DNA from: an uncultured Spirochaetales bacterium
GTDB taxonomy: Bacteria; Spirochaetota; Spirochaetia; Sphaerochaetales; Sphaerochaetaceae
Reading direction: 5' to 3'
DNA: 60,626 bases
NCBI GenBank assembly: GCA_944392695.1
Contig: CALXXN010000013.1
Location: forward strand, 1-60,626
In this document: in pieces, positions 43,296 to 52,926 of the stretch
Layout: each line of letters begins with the position of its first letter
How positions within the stretch are numbered: position 1 is the first letter of the stretch
The notes under the pieces: model-generated
The model's database searches: none
What the model was told of the DNA's origin: nothing
Seen by the model: the letters and a program-made list of their open reading frames with translations, nothing else
Position numbers and translations under genes: made by a program

Positions 43296-45042
43296 TGCCT
43301 TCCTCCTTGTCATGGATGACTATACGGCCCCTGAGTGCCTTTGCCAGCTTCTCAAGCAATGGGTTTCCAGGACCACTTCCCTTGTCGCGTACGACGCAAC
43401 CGAGGGGGCCGGCATAGCCTGTTACCTCCCTTATGATTTCCCTTACGCTGGACATGTTGGTCGAAATCGACTTCTGGGCGAAGGATGACGATGTACACAG
43501 TAGTAGCTGGCCTTCCTCCTGGACGACGCTATGTACTTCGCCAATCAAAGAGCCTAGCCCGAAGACACCACTGTCCTCAGCCTTCTCCTGAATCATGGCG
43601 AGGGAGGACATGATTTCCTTCGCGGGGTCGGCTGGGCTTTCCACCATCGCCTCCCCGTCATCAGTCCAGCGCGGGGCCTCGTCTTCTTCATACTCATCCT
43701 GGACAAGGTCTGGCATAGGCCCTGGTGTGACCTGGGGCCCTGGGCTTGGCTGGGTTGTGGAAGCAAGCTCCGCATCCTGGTCTCCATCCTGCCCACAACC
43801 ATCAGCCTTGGCTGTGGGCTGCCCTAAAGGGCGCCCTGCTTCCTGTATGACCTGGACAGGGGGGAGGGTGACAGGTTCCTTGACGACGGTCGCCCTGCCA
43901 TTGGCTATGTCTTCCTTCATCGCCTCCAGACGGGCAACAAGTTCTTCCTGACTCGTGAGGAAGCGCAATGATGACAGACGTGATACGAAGAGCTCGATCT
44001 CGAAACGAGGGGAGATCGAGTAACGCACCTCCCTGTATGTCTGCATGAGACCACGCAGGGCCGCCTCGACCTGTGCTTCGCTCAGGCTTTCGACCAAGGC
44101 CTGTGGTATGTCATCCTTCATGACGCTCAGCAGCTCTGGGCTGTCTATCCCATCCTTGAGGAAAAGAAGGGAGCGGAAGAAGTCAGTGAAATCCCGGATG
44201 CACTGCTCGACCGAGACCCCTTTTGAGAGGATGGCGGCAAGGCTTTCCAATGCCTCCTTCCTCCTTCCTCCAATGGCGAGGGAGACAAGGGCCCCCACCT
44301 GGTCGGAACCGACAAGGCCTAGTTTGTCCCTTATCCCTGCGAGGGTGATATGGTCACCAGAGAAAGCCGCGACTTGGTCGAAGAGGGTGTAGGCATCCCT
44401 CATCGAACCCGCTCCTTCCTTTGCGATCCAGAACAGCGCGTCATCATCAGCCTTGATCCCCATCTCGTTTGCCGCTTCGGCGAGGCAGGCCTTGATGTCC
44501 TCGAGGCCGATCAGCTGGAAATGGAACTGCTGACAGCGGCTGCGGATTGTAGCGGGGACCTTCTGGAGCTCCGTGGTTGCGAATATGAAGATGATGTACG
44601 AAGGAGGCTCCTCAATTGTCTTCAACAATGCGTTGAAGGCGGAATTGGAAAGCATGTGGACCTCATCGATGATGTAGATCTTGTAGCGTGATGACTGTGG
44701 AGGGAACAGGACCTCGTCCTTGATTACACGTATGTCGTTGACAGAGGTGTTCGATGCACCGTCGATTTCTATGACATCGACACTGCTTCCTGATGTGATT
44801 TCGCGACAGGATGCGCACTGCCCACAGGGATGGGCTGTAGGTCCATGCTCGCAGTTGAGCGCCTTGGCGAGCAACCTGGCTGATGTCGTCTTTCCGACGC
44901 CACGCGGTCCTGAGAACAGGTAGGCGTGGGCTATGCGGCCACTGGCAATGGCGTTCTCTATCGTGGAGACGACGAACTCCTGGCCCACAAGCTTCTCAAA
45001 GACCTGTGGCCTCTTCCTGGTTGCTGTCACTTCGTATGCCAT
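43288..45042 (-). CDS. dnaX: DNA polymerase III subunits gamma/tau
   Basis: Clamp-loader ATPase and organiser of the replicase. Seen: LVGQEFVVSTIENAI, Walker A GPRGVGKTTSARLLAKALNC (about 45-64), zinc module Cys residues in CEHGPTAHPCGQCASC, Walker B IYIIDEVHML, sensor motif TTELQKVPATIRSRCQQF, and a low-complexity Pro/Gln/Glu-rich region (about 400-460) before the tau C-terminus. 584 aa. No A-rich slippery site was noticed. ATG 45042 has no Shine-Dalgarno and is 7 nt after TATACT. Its neighbours upstream are the SRP RNA and tRNA-Ser. Confidence 0.96.
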   Translation of the reverse strand: MAYEVTATRKRPQVFEKLVGQEFVVSTIENAIASGRIAHAYLFSGPRGVGKTTSARLLAKALNCEHGPTAHPCGQCASCREITSGSSVDVIEIDGASNTSVNDIRVIKDEVLFPPQSSRYKIYIIDEVHMLSNSAFNALLKTIEEPPSYIIFIFATTELQKVPATIRSRCQQFHFQLIGLEDIKACLAEAANEMGIKADDDALFWIAKEGAGSMRDAYTLFDQVAAFSGDHITLAGIRDKLGLVGSDQVGALVSLAIGGRRKEALESLAAILSKGVSVEQCIRDFTDFFRSLLFLKDGIDSPELLSVMKDDIPQALVESLSEAQVEAALRGLMQTYREVRYSISPRFEIELFVSRLSSLRFLTSQEELVARLEAMKEDIANGRATVVKEPVTLPPVQVIQEAGRPLGQPTAKADGCGQDGDQDAELASTTQPSPGPQVTPGPMPDLVQDEYEEDEAPRWTDDGEAMVESPADPAKEIMSSLAMIQEKAEDSGVFGLGSLIGEVHSVVQEEGQLLLCTSSSFAQKSISTNMSSVREIIREVTGYAGPLGCVVRDKGSGPGNPLLEKLAKALRGRIVIHDKEEGNA

Positions 45043-45049
45043 GGCTGGG

Positions 45050-45055
45050 AGTATA
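45050..45055 (-). promoter_or_regulatory. Possible dnaX -10 element, leaderless
   Basis: TATACT ends 7 nt before ATG 45042. The expected -35 position falls in the SRP RNA terminator (TTTTCT), so the -35 is weak. Confidence 0.5.
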
Positions 45056-45074
45056 ACACAGTGGGAGGAGTAAG

Positions 45075-45182
45075 AAAAACCGGTGACAAATGATCCTGGT
45101 CACATAGGAATTCCTCTGACCGTTGCTACATTCCTGTCCTGGCGGGGTTGGGAGGCACCTATTGCCTGGTATCTGTCACCGG
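45075..45182 (-). ncRNA. ffs: 4.5S signal recognition particle RNA
   Basis: RNA of the signal recognition particle, partner of Ffh. On the minus strand CCGGTGACA (45182-45174) pairs perfectly with TGTCACCGG (45088-45080), and five Ts follow as a terminator. Inside, the universal domain-IV hairpin is present: CCG, CCAGG, ACA, tetraloop GGAA, TGT, AGCA, ACGG, with the symmetric CAGG/AGCA loop that binds Ffh. About 103 nt, the short bacterial form. It lies between tRNA-Ser (5 nt upstream) and dnaX, a recurrent bacterial setting. Confidence 0.9.
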
Positions 45183-45187
45183 AATTA

Positions 45188-45273
45188 CGGAGAGGGGGGG
45201 ATTCGAACCCCCGAAGGCTTTTGACCTTACACGACTTCCAATCGTGCACCTTCGACCACTCGGACACCTCTCC
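45188..45273 (-). tRNA. tRNA-Ser(GGA)
   Basis: 86-nt minus-strand tRNA: acceptor GGAGAGG/CCTCTCC, anticodon loop TTGGAAG with anticodon GGA, long variable arm typical of serine, T-loop GGTTCGAATCC, discriminator G. No CCA is encoded; the next bases are TAATT and then the SRP RNA. Confidence 0.95.
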
Positions 45274-45294
45274 TCAAGTCGTAAAAACAAGGCA

Positions 45295-45323
45295 AGTCTA
45301 ATGAAACCGTGTCATTTGTTCAA
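45295..45323 (-). promoter_or_regulatory. Promoter of tRNA-Ser and SRP RNA
   Basis: Minus strand TTGAAC (45318-45323), 17-bp spacer, TAGACT (45295-45300), 21 nt before the tRNA. As no other promoter fits in the 5-nt gap after the tRNA, it probably drives both RNAs. Confidence 0.65.
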
Positions 45324-45341
45324 GTGGCAACCGAGCCGCTG

Positions 45342-46022
45342 TCAACGGCTTGCTGCCACACCCTTCCTTGGACAGTATCCTGATGCTGGACACTTGGAGC
45401 AGAACGGGGACACAGGGGTGCAGATGACCTGTCCGTAGGAGACAAGCAGCTCGTTCAAATCGATCCAGAAACGTCGTGGCATGATGGCTTCAAGCGCGGT
45501 GACGCTTTCCTCCGGGCTGTTTGTATCAATCCAGCCGATCCTGTTGGCGATCTGGTGCACATGGCAGTCTACACAGATGGCCTCGACTGCGAAGCCGAGG
45601 TTGAGTGTCAGGTTGGCTGTCTTGATTCCAACCCCTGGCAATGCCAGAAGCTCCTCCTGGGAGGAAGGCACGCACCCGCCATGTTTTTCCAACAGGATCC
45701 CTGCGATTGCCTTCAACTGGGCGGCCTTGCGCTTGTAGAAGCCTGCTGGCTTGATGGCATCGGCGACCGTCTCTTCGCTGATGCCTGCAAGTGCATGTAC
45801 ATCTGGAGCTAGGGATAGCAGCCGTCTGGATGCCTCCAAGGTCACTTCATCCCTGGTGCGAAGTGAAATCAGGGTAGAGACCAGTATGGCATAAGGGTCA
45901 TGCCCGTATTCCGCCGCGATCTGGCTTACAGAGGGCAGGGTGGCGCCTTCTTTCCGGAGGGCGTCCTTGAATGTGTCGAAAACAGACTGCCAATAATCAT
46001 CATCAAACAGTTTTTCTTTCAT
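45342..46022 (-). CDS. nth: Endonuclease III
   Basis: Base-excision glycosylase/AP lyase for oxidised pyrimidines. Seen: helix-hairpin-helix LLALPGVGIKTANLTLNL (catalytic Lys in GIKTA), catalytic Asp in VDCHVHQIANRIGW, and the 4Fe-4S loop C-x6-C-x2-C-x5-C at CTPVSPFCSKCPASGYC near the C-terminus. 226 aa from ATG 46022; a frame up to 46070 is open but neither start has a clear ribosome site, so the start is uncertain by up to 16 residues. Divergent from aroF-pheA. Confidence 0.93.
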   Translation of the reverse strand: MKEKLFDDDYWQSVFDTFKDALRKEGATLPSVSQIAAEYGHDPYAILVSTLISLRTRDEVTLEASRRLLSLAPDVHALAGISEETVADAIKPAGFYKRKAAQLKAIAGILLEKHGGCVPSSQEELLALPGVGIKTANLTLNLGFAVEAICVDCHVHQIANRIGWIDTNSPEESVTALEAIMPRRFWIDLNELLVSYGQVICTPVSPFCSKCPASGYCPRKGVAASR

Positions 46023-46041
46023 GTCAGCGGAGGGAATCGTG

Positions 46042-46070
46042 TTGCAAAAAGACTTCGATGTAAATAGCAT
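46042..46070 (+). promoter_or_regulatory. aroF-pheA promoter, predicted leaderless
   Basis: TTGCAA (46042-46047), 17-bp spacer, TAGCAT (46065-46070), then 6 nt to ATG 46077. No Shine-Dalgarno. Confidence 0.6.
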
Positions 46071-46076
46071 GTCGCC

Positions 46077-47996
46077 ATGATCATCATACTCAAGCAGGAT
46101 ATAAGCCCAAAGCAGAAAGACAATATAAAGGACCTCCTGGAGGAGAACGGACTGATCGTCCGTGAGATCCGGGGCAAGGAGGACACGGTCCTTGGTGCTG
46201 TCGGGGTCAACCGCATGGATCCCCGCCAGATCGAGCTGATGGACGGCGTCGCTTCTGTCGTGCCCATCTCAAAACCATACAAGCTCGCCTCAAGGGAGCT
46301 GAAGAAAGAAGACACGATTGTCCAGGTCGGCAATGTGAAGATTGGTGGCAACCGCGTCGTGATGATCGCAGGACCCTGTGCCGTTGAGAGCGAGAAGCAG
46401 ATCATGGAAATCGCCGGCATGGTGCGTGAGGCAGGGGCTGTGATCCTCCGTGGTGGTGCCTTCAAGCCACGTACCTCACCATACTCATTCCAAGGTCTTG
46501 GTGAAGAGGGTCTCAAGTACCTGCGCAAGGCTGGTGATGAGTTTGGCATGCCTGTTACGACAGAGGTCGTCTCCCCTCGTGATGTCGAGATGATGGCTGG
46601 CTACATCGACATGTTCCAGATAGGAGCCAGGAACATGCAGAACTTCGAACTCCTCAAGGAGGTCGGACGTACTGGCATGCCTGTCCTCTTGAAGCGTGGC
46701 ATCTCGGCGACAATCGAGGAGTGGTTGATGGCTGCTGAGTACCTCATGGCGAATGGCACTGACCAGGTCGTGCTCTGTGAGAGGGGCATCAGGACTTATG
46801 AGAAGGCGACGCGCAACACGCTTGACTGCTCTGCCATCCCTGTGGTCCAGAAACTGACACACCTGCCAGTCATTGGAGATCCTTCACATGCCACTGGCAT
46901 GAGGGACCTGGTCCCCTCTATGGGGCTTGCATTGGTCGCGGCAGGAGCTTCTGGTCTGATTGTCGAGGTACACAACCATCCAGACAAGGCGCTTTCAGAT
47001 GGTCCCCAGTCCCTACTGCCACAGCAGTTCGAGAAACTGGTTCGCGATGTCCAGGCCCTCTGCCCTGTCGTTGGCAAGTCACTTGAGAGCGTGCCCAGGA
47101 TCATGCCCCAGGGCATGGACGAGGGCAGTGCTGATACATCCACCGCATCCAAGCCTGATGAGCTTGTCGTCGCCTTCCAAGGTGAGAGGGGTGCCTTCAG
47201 TGAGCTCGCAGTCCGACGTGTCTTCGATGAGGATGTACGTGTCCTGCCGTGCAAGAGCTTCCGTGATACCTTCGAGGCGGTGAACAAAGGACTTGTGCGC
47301 TATGCGGTCCTTCCTGTTGAGAACACGCTTGGTGGTGCAGTGGGTGACAACATCGACCTGATGACCCAGTACCCCAACCTCACGATAGTAGGCGAGGTCC
47401 AGGTCAGGATCGTCCATGACCTCATTGTCAATCCTGGCGTGCGTTTCGAGGACATCGAACGTGTCTATTCCCATCCCCAGGGACTTGCCCAGTGCAAGGA
47501 GTTCCTTGAGAGGGAGCTTCCAAATGCCGAAGTGATCCCATTCTTCGATACGGCTGGTGCTGTGACTTACATCAAGGAGACTGGAGACAAGCATGCGGCT
47601 GCGATCGCCGGGGCTCCTGCAGCGGCTTACAACAACATGGAAGTCGTAAGGGAGGCTATTGAGACGAATCCCCGCAACTACACCCGCTTCTTCGTGCTCT
47701 GCAGGGAGGAGAATGCGGCGGTCTTCCGTTCCGCGAACAAGCCTGACAGGGCCGCAGTAAGCTTCTCTGTCGCCGACCGCCCGGGTTCTTTGTATGACGC
47801 CCTTGTCATACTGAACAAGTATTCGCTGAACATGAAGAAGCTCGAGTCAAGGCCGATCGCCGGACGGCCTTGGGAGTTCTTCTTCTTCGCAGAGATCGAC
47901 ATTCCTGACATTGACACATTCCACAAGGCGTTTGAGGAGCTCAAAGACAGGACCAATGGTTTGAAGCTCCTGGGCATTTACAAGAGCGGCCACTAA
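46077..47996 (+). CDS. Fused DAHP synthase and prephenate dehydratase
   Basis: A single 639-aa protein combining the first enzyme of the shikimate pathway with the phenylalanine-specific branch enzyme. Domains in order: ferredoxin-like regulatory domain of type-I-beta DAHP synthases (1-67), DAHP synthase barrel (about 85-340) with IAGPCAVES, GGAFKPRTSPYSFQG and IGDPSHATG; a short linker (about 345-365); prephenate dehydratase (about 367-545) with FQGERGAFSELA, PVENTLGGAV and the catalytic NYTRFF; ACT domain (about 555-635) with PGSLYDAL and the Phe-binding ESRP motif. No chorismate mutase domain is present. Both halves keep catalytic motifs, so both are probably active and may share Phe feedback through ACT. 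Leaderless-type start. Confidence 0.93.
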   Translation: MIIILKQDISPKQKDNIKDLLEENGLIVREIRGKEDTVLGAVGVNRMDPRQIELMDGVASVVPISKPYKLASRELKKEDTIVQVGNVKIGGNRVVMIAGPCAVESEKQIMEIAGMVREAGAVILRGGAFKPRTSPYSFQGLGEEGLKYLRKAGDEFGMPVTTEVVSPRDVEMMAGYIDMFQIGARNMQNFELLKEVGRTGMPVLLKRGISATIEEWLMAAEYLMANGTDQVVLCERGIRTYEKATRNTLDCSAIPVVQKLTHLPVIGDPSHATGMRDLVPSMGLALVAAGASGLIVEVHNHPDKALSDGPQSLLPQQFEKLVRDVQALCPVVGKSLESVPRIMPQGMDEGSADTSTASKPDELVVAFQGERGAFSELAVRRVFDEDVRVLPCKSFRDTFEAVNKGLVRYAVLPVENTLGGAVGDNIDLMTQYPNLTIVGEVQVRIVHDLIVNPGVRFEDIERVYSHPQGLAQCKEFLERELPNAEVIPFFDTAGAVTYIKETGDKHAAAIAGAPAAAYNNMEVVREAIETNPRNYTRFFVLCREENAAVFRSANKPDRAAVSFSVADRPGSLYDALVILNKYSLNMKKLESRPIAGRPWEFFFFAEIDIPDIDTFHKAFEELKDRTNGLKLLGIYKSGH

Positions 47997-48038
47997 GCTG
48001 TTTGGAACAAACCCACTGGTTTTTGCATATGAACAGGC

Positions 48039-48749
48039 ATGAAGAAGTTTTCATGCCTGTTCTGCTTGCTGCTGCTTGCCAGCTGCACCTTGCAACCAAT
48101 GAGGACGGTCGAGGTCGTGCTCTGTGATGAGCACTATTGGGAATACTGGGAAGGGCGTCCAATGTGGTACACGTTGTCCTGGTTCGATGGCAGGTCCGTC
48201 CAACATCTCGCCTTGGCGCCTGGTGTGAAGAAGGCCAGTGTCAGGATAGCAATGGGATCGACCTGTCCCTTTGCCGCAACACCTCTTGATTCCTTGCGTC
48301 CACAAGGTGCCATCTTCGTGCCAGGGGATGGTGATGTCGTGAAGCTTTGTTTTGAAGAAGGACGCCTTGCCTCGCTTCTTCTGGACATGACTGCCTTCGA
48401 CAAGCAGGGCGTCTCTGCTCTTGATGCCCATTCCCTTGCCTCATCCCTCCCTGATGACTGGGACGAGGATGCCTTGCAGGCAGCCTTCCTTGAAGGCCGG
48501 CTGGGTCAGGTCCGGATTCCTAGCGCGAAGCGTCATGATGTCTTGGTTGAAGCCATTCCCAGTGGTTATTACGTCGGTGAGTATGATGAAGACCCCCGTT
48601 TCCAGCTGGATCCTGGCGAATCTGTCACGCTCAACCTCATTCCTGGTGTGCATCGCTTCTATAACAGGGAGAGACGGCTGGTGCACATGGTCTATGTTTA
48701 CTCTGATGGGAGGGTATCTTATCATGATTACAGTCTTGTTGGTTGGTAG
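48039..48749 (+). CDS. Predicted lipoprotein, unknown function
   Basis: Not recognised. The signal peptide MKKFSCLFCLLLLASC ends in a lipobox at Cys16. The mature 220 residues are beta-rich and low in Lys (YWEYWEGRPMWYTLSWFDG, SGYYVGEYDEDPRFQLDPGE), consistent with an envelope protein modified by Lgt. 236 aa. ATG 48039 has no good Shine-Dalgarno; CATATG ends 7 nt before it and TTGGAA lies 18 bp further up, so it may be another leaderless gene. Stops 10 bp before the sdaA start. Confidence 0.7.
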   Translation: MKKFSCLFCLLLLASCTLQPMRTVEVVLCDEHYWEYWEGRPMWYTLSWFDGRSVQHLALAPGVKKASVRIAMGSTCPFAATPLDSLRPQGAIFVPGDGDVVKLCFEEGRLASLLLDMTAFDKQGVSALDAHSLASSLPDDWDEDALQAAFLEGRLGQVRIPSAKRHDVLVEAIPSGYYVGEYDEDPRFQLDPGESVTLNLIPGVHRFYNRERRLVHMVYVYSDGRVSYHDYSLVGW

Positions 48750-48759
48750 GAGAGCCCTC

Positions 48760-49965
48760 ATGGAGTCATTGAAGGAGTTGTACAGGATTGGTTATGGACC
48801 TTCGTCATCCCATACAATGGGACCGCGATCTGCTATGGAGCGTTTCTGCTCCCGCAATCCTGGTATCAAGACCTTCGAGGCCGAGCTCTATGGTTCTCTT
48901 GCCGCGACAGGCAAGGGACACCTGACCGACAGGGCCCTGAGGGAGGCCGCCGCTGGTGCAGGGGCCAAGGTTGAAATCGCCTGGTTCCCCGAGACTTTCA
49001 AGCCCTTCCATCCAAACGCACTGACACTCAAGGCGCTTGGTGAGGATGGTTCTGTCACTGATGAGGAGACTTACTACTCTGTAGGTGGTGGCAGGATTGT
49101 CACAGAAGACAGCCATGAGGCTTCTTCGGATGTCTATCCCAAGGAGAAGTGCGGATCCTTCGCCAAGCTCCTTGCCTACTGTGAGGAGGAAGGCCTGCAG
49201 GTCTGGGAGGTCGTGCTTGAGGTCGAGGGCCAGGGCATCATGGACTATATGAAGGATGTCTGGGAGACGATGAAGGCGGCGATCAGCCGTGGCCTCAATA
49301 ATGAAGGTGTCCTTCCTGGTGGCTTGAAGCTCCAGCGCAAGGCTGCCCAGTACTATGCCAAGGCACGTGACTTCAAGGGAACCTTTGCTGGCAACGCCCT
49401 GCCTCTTGCCTATGCCCTCGCTGTCAGTGAGGAGAACGCTGGTGGAGGCCAGATTGTAACCGCCCCCACATGTGGCAGCTGCGGAATCCTTCCTGCCGTC
49501 CTATATTACCTTGCCACTGATAACGAAGTCGCGGAGATACGCATCCTGCGTGCCCTGCTCACTGCTGGCATGATAGGCAACATCGTCAAGGAGAATGGTT
49601 CTATTTCCGGCGCCGAGGTTGGCTGCCAGGGCGAGGTCGGAGTCGCCTGCGCCATGGCGGGTGGTGCGGCCGCCCAGTTGCTTGGTGGGACGATCCACCA
49701 GGTCGAATACGCTGCGGAGATGGGTCTCGAGCACCATCTCGGCCTGACCTGCGATCCGATGAAGGGCCTTGTCCAGATCCCCTGCATCGAACGCAATGCG
49801 ATGGCTGCGATGAGGGCGCTGGATCATGCGCTCTACGCCCTGATGGGTGATGGCCGCCACAAAGTGTCATTTGATGCCGCAGTGGAGGTCATGATGGAGA
49901 CAGGCCAGGCCCTGCCATCCCTCTACAGGGAGACGAGCATGGGTGGTCTTGCCTTGATCAAGTAA
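48760..49965 (+). CDS. sdaA: L-serine dehydratase, iron-sulfur type, single chain
   Basis: Converts L-serine to pyruvate and ammonia with a 4Fe-4S cluster. Seen: beta-domain start IGYGPSSSHTMGPRSA (about 8-23) and alpha-domain motifs TAPTCGSCGILPAVLYYL, GCQGEVGVACAMA and LTCDPMKGLVQIPCIERNA that hold the cluster cysteines. 401 aa, the fused alpha/beta type. AGGAG eight bases before ATG 48760; the frame continues upstream through the lipoprotein gene but that part is a shadow. Provides pyruvate from serine during amino-acid fermentation. Confidence 0.94.
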   Translation: MESLKELYRIGYGPSSSHTMGPRSAMERFCSRNPGIKTFEAELYGSLAATGKGHLTDRALREAAAGAGAKVEIAWFPETFKPFHPNALTLKALGEDGSVTDEETYYSVGGGRIVTEDSHEASSDVYPKEKCGSFAKLLAYCEEEGLQVWEVVLEVEGQGIMDYMKDVWETMKAAISRGLNNEGVLPGGLKLQRKAAQYYAKARDFKGTFAGNALPLAYALAVSEENAGGGQIVTAPTCGSCGILPAVLYYLATDNEVAEIRILRALLTAGMIGNIVKENGSISGAEVGCQGEVGVACAMAGGAAAQLLGGTIHQVEYAAEMGLEHHLGLTCDPMKGLVQIPCIERNAMAAMRALDHALYALMGDGRHKVSFDAAVEVMMETGQALPSLYRETSMGGLALIK

Positions 49966-49970
49966 GCCTG

Positions 49971-50327
49971 TCACCAGGCCTTGGGGATGATGTCCTCCAA
50001 AGCTTTTCCTTTGGCCAGGTCATCGACCAGCTTGTCGAGCGCCCTGACCTGACGCATGAATGGATCTTCAATTTTTTCCACTTTGACACCACAGACCGTG
50101 CCCTTGACCAATGCAGAGTTGGCCTCTGCGTCTGGAGCACCTGAGAAGAAGTCACCATAGGAGATGTCACTGTCCAGGTGGGCTTGTATCTCATCAGTTG
50201 AGTAACCAGTGAGCCAGCTTGTGAGTGTGTATACTTCTTCCTTGGACCTTCCCTTCCTCTCCGCTTTCGCGATGAGCAGTGGGTATGTCCTGGCGAACTC
50301 CATGTTGAAAACCTTCGAGTTGTCCAT
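49971..50327 (-). CDS. DUF2200 family protein
   Basis: A 118-aa cytoplasmic protein of DUF2200: FARTYPLLIAKAERKGRSKE, then LTSWLTGYSTDEIQAHLDS, DYGDFF-like segment SYGDFFSGAP and VCGVKVEKIEDPFMRQVR. Function unknown. Its 3' end is 5 bp from the convergent sdaA stop. The ATG has no Shine-Dalgarno; TTAAAA ends 7 nt upstream, so it may belong to the leaderless class. Confidence 0.85.
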   Translation of the reverse strand: MDNSKVFNMEFARTYPLLIAKAERKGRSKEEVYTLTSWLTGYSTDEIQAHLDSDISYGDFFSGAPDAEANSALVKGTVCGVKVEKIEDPFMRQVRALDKLVDDLAKGKALEDIIPKAW

Positions 50328-50357
50328 GAGTGGTTTTTAAGACAATTGGGCTTATAA

Positions 50358-50390
50358 GGAAAGCCCCATCCATGTGGGACAGGGCTTTCC
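50358..50390 (-). terminator. Probable terminator of leuS
   Basis: GGAAAGCCC (50358-50366) pairs with GGGCTTTCC (50382-50390) 20 nt past the leuS stop. On the minus strand only TTATAAG follows, so the T-tract is weak. Confidence 0.6.
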
Positions 50391-50409
50391 ACTTTGTTTT
50401 CAATCCACC

Positions 50410-52926
50410 TTATTTCACTACAAGGTTGACGAGCTTGCCTGGGACGACGATTTCCTTGACCAGCGTCTTGCCTTCGAGGTAGGGGATGATCTGGGCATCA
50501 GACTTGGCTTCCTTGAGCATCTCCTCCTTGCTGGCGGCGGCAGGCATCTGGATGCGGGCACGGAGCTTGCCATTGACCTGGACAACCATTTCGATGCTGT
50601 CCTCCTGGCAGAGGGCCTCATTCCAGCTGGGCCATTCGGCATTGGCTATGCTGGGTTCGTGTCCGAGCATCTCCCACAGCTCCTCCGCCAGATGTGGCGT
50701 ATAGGGTGAGAGCAGGAGGGCGAGCTTCTCAAGGAGGGCCTTGGGGACGGTGTCGCACTTGTTGAGCTCATTGACCAGGACCATCATCTGGCTGATCGCC
50801 GTATTGAAGCTGAGGGCTTCTGTGTCCTGGGTGACCTTCTTGATTGTCTTGTGGAGGAGCTTGTCGAGCTCTGCTGGGATTCCGATGTCCTCGATCTTCT
50901 TCTCAGTCGCGATCCTCCAGATCCTGTCAAGGAAGCGGTAGACACCAATCGTGCCCTGTGTCGACCAGGGTTTCGACATTGTCAGAGGACCCATGAACAT
51001 CTCGTAGACCCTCATCGTGTCAGCACCGTAGTCACGGATGACCGCATCTGGGTTGATGACGTTCTTGAGGCTCTTGGACATCTTCGTGACAATCTGTTCG
51101 ACCGCCTCCCCCGTGTCCTTCTCGATGAATTTGCCAGGAGAGGTCTCCTCGACCTTGTCGACAGCGATGATCACACCATTGGGCTTCTTATAGGCGAAGG
51201 AGGTGATCATGCCCTGGTTTACAAGCTTCTGGAACGGCTCCTTCGTTGAGACAAGGCCCAGGTCGTAGAGGACGTGGTGCCAGAAGCGGGCGTAGAGGAG
51301 GTGGAGTACGGCATGCTCTGCACCGCCGATGTAGAGGTCGACAGGCATCCAGTACTTCTCCTTGTCAGGGTCGACGAAGGCCTTGTCGTTCTTTGGGTCG
51401 ATGTACCTGAGGTAATACCAGCAGGAACCCGCCCACTGGGGCATCGTGTTCGTCTCACGATGAGCGGGACCGCCACAGACAGGGCAGGTCGTCTCAACCC
51501 ATTCCTTGATATTTGCAAGAGGACTCTCCCCTGTACCTGAAGGTTCGTACTTCGTGACCTCTGGGAGGGTCAGGGGGAGCTGGTCCTCAGGAACAGGTAC
51601 TGTACCACAGTGGTCACAGTGGATCAGTGGGATGGGCTCACCCCAGTAGCGCTGGCGGGAGAAGACCCAGTCCCTGAGCTTGTAATTGACAGCTTTGTGT
51701 CCACACTTGTTCTTTTCAAGGAAGGCGAGCATCGCCTCGATGGCGTCAGCCTTGTTCAGGCCATCGAGGAAGCCTGAGTTGACATGGATGCCATCCTCGG
51801 TCCAGGCCTGCTCGTTGACATCAACGCCGCTCTTGAGGACCTCGATGATTGGGAGGCCGAACTTCTTGGCGAACTCCCAGTCACGTGTATCATGGGCGGG
51901 GACAGCCATGATGGCACCTGTCCCGTAGCTGATCAGGACATAGTCGGCAATCCAGATCGGGATCTTCTTGCCATTCACAGGGTTGACCGCATAGGAACCT
52001 GAGAAGACACCTGTCTTGTCCTTTGCCAAGTCGGTGCGGTCCAAGTCACTCTTATGGCTGGCCTGGGCGATGTAGGCATCAACTGCTTCCTTCTGCCCAG
52101 GTGTGGTCAGCCTGGGTACGAGGGGGTGCTCGGGGGCGACGACCATGTAGGTCGCTCCAAAGAGCGTGTCGCAGCGTGTCGTATAGACTTCCAGTTTCTC
52201 ATCCATGCCATCGACCTGGAAGAAGACCGCGGCACCTTCACTGCGTCCGATCCAGTTGCGTTGCATGAGTTTGACCGACTCCGGCCAGTCAAGGTCATCA
52301 AGGCCTTTGAGCAACTCATCGGCGTAAGCCGTGATCTTCAGCATCCACTGTCTGATGTTCTTACGCTCGACGACACTGCCACAGCGCTCACAACGGCCTT
52401 CCTTGACTTCCTCGTTGGCAAGTCCTGTCTTGCATGAAGGGCACCAGTTTATAGGTGTGTGCGCTTCATAAGCCAGGCCCTTCTTGTACAGCTGGAGGAA
52501 GATCCACTGGGTCCAGCGGTAATAATCCTCCTCGCAGGTGCTCACCACACGGTCCCAGTCATAGCACATGCCGAGGCTCTTGATCTGGCGTGTGAAGTTG
52601 TCGATGTTCTTGTGCGTCGTCACACGGGGATGGGTGCCCGTCTTGATCGCATAGTTCTCGGCGGGGAGGCCGAAGGAGTCGAAGCCCATCGGATGCAGGA
52701 CATTGTAACCACGCATCCTCTTGAAGCGTGAGTAGATGTCAGTGGCTGTATAGCCTTCTGGATGTCCGACATGAAGCCCGGCCCCGGAGGGATAGGGGAA
52801 CATGTCTAGCACATAGAGGCGCTTGTCCTCAGGATAAGAGGGGTCCTCTGTCACATGGAAGGTGTCATTCTCCTCCCAGTAGCGCTGCCATTTCTTCTCG
52901 ATTTCTGTGAATGGGTACTTGCTCAT
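50410..52926 (-). CDS. leuS: Leucyl-tRNA synthetase
   Basis: Class I synthetase charging tRNA-Leu. Seen: HIGH-type motif [20 protein letters not shown] (about 42-61), an editing domain (CP1) with [19 protein letters not shown] and [19 protein letters not shown], zinc-type CPSC and CPVC knuckles, and [13 protein letters not shown] (about 615-627). 838 aa, normal length. GAGG eight bases before the ATG. TATAAT at about 52950-52955 on the minus strand is a possible -10, giving a short leader; no T-box is visible. Confidence 0.98.
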   Translation of the reverse strand: MSKYPFTEIEKKWQRYWEENDTFHVTEDPSYPEDKRLYVLDMFPYPSGAGLHVGHPEGYTATDIYSRFKRMRGYNVLHPMGFDSFGLPAENYAIKTGTHPRVTTHKNIDNFTRQIKSLGMCYDWDRVVSTCEEDYYRWTQWIFLQLYKKGLAYEAHTPINWCPSCKTGLANEEVKEGRCERCGSVVERKNIRQWMLKITAYADELLKGLDDLDWPESVKLMQRNWIGRSEGAAVFFQVDGMDEKLEVYTTRCDTLFGATYMVVAPEHPLVPRLTTPGQKEAVDAYIAQASHKSDLDRTDLAKDKTGVFSGSYAVNPVNGKKIPIWIADYVLISYGTGAIMAVPAHDTRDWEFAKKFGLPIIEVLKSGVDVNEQAWTEDGIHVNSGFLDGLNKADAIEAMLAFLEKNKCGHKAVNYKLRDWVFSRQRYWGEPIPLIHCDHCGTVPVPEDQLPLTLPEVTKYEPSGTGESPLANIKEWVETTCPVCGGPAHRETNTMPQWAGSCWYYLRYIDPKNDKAFVDPDKEKYWMPVDLYIGGAEHAVLHLLYARFWHHVLYDLGLVSTKEPFQKLVNQGMITSFAYKKPNGVIIAVDKVEETSPGKFIEKDTGEAVEQIVTKMSKSLKNVINPDAVIRDYGADTMRVYEMFMGPLTMSKPWSTQGTIGVYRFLDRIWRIATEKKIEDIGIPAELDKLLHKTIKKVTQDTEALSFNTAISQMMVLVNELNKCDTVPKALLEKLALLLSPYTPHLAEELWEMLGHEPSIANAEWPSWNEALCQEDSIEMVVQVNGKLRARIQMPAAASKEEMLKEAKSDAQIIPYLEGKTLVKEIVVPGKLVNLVVK

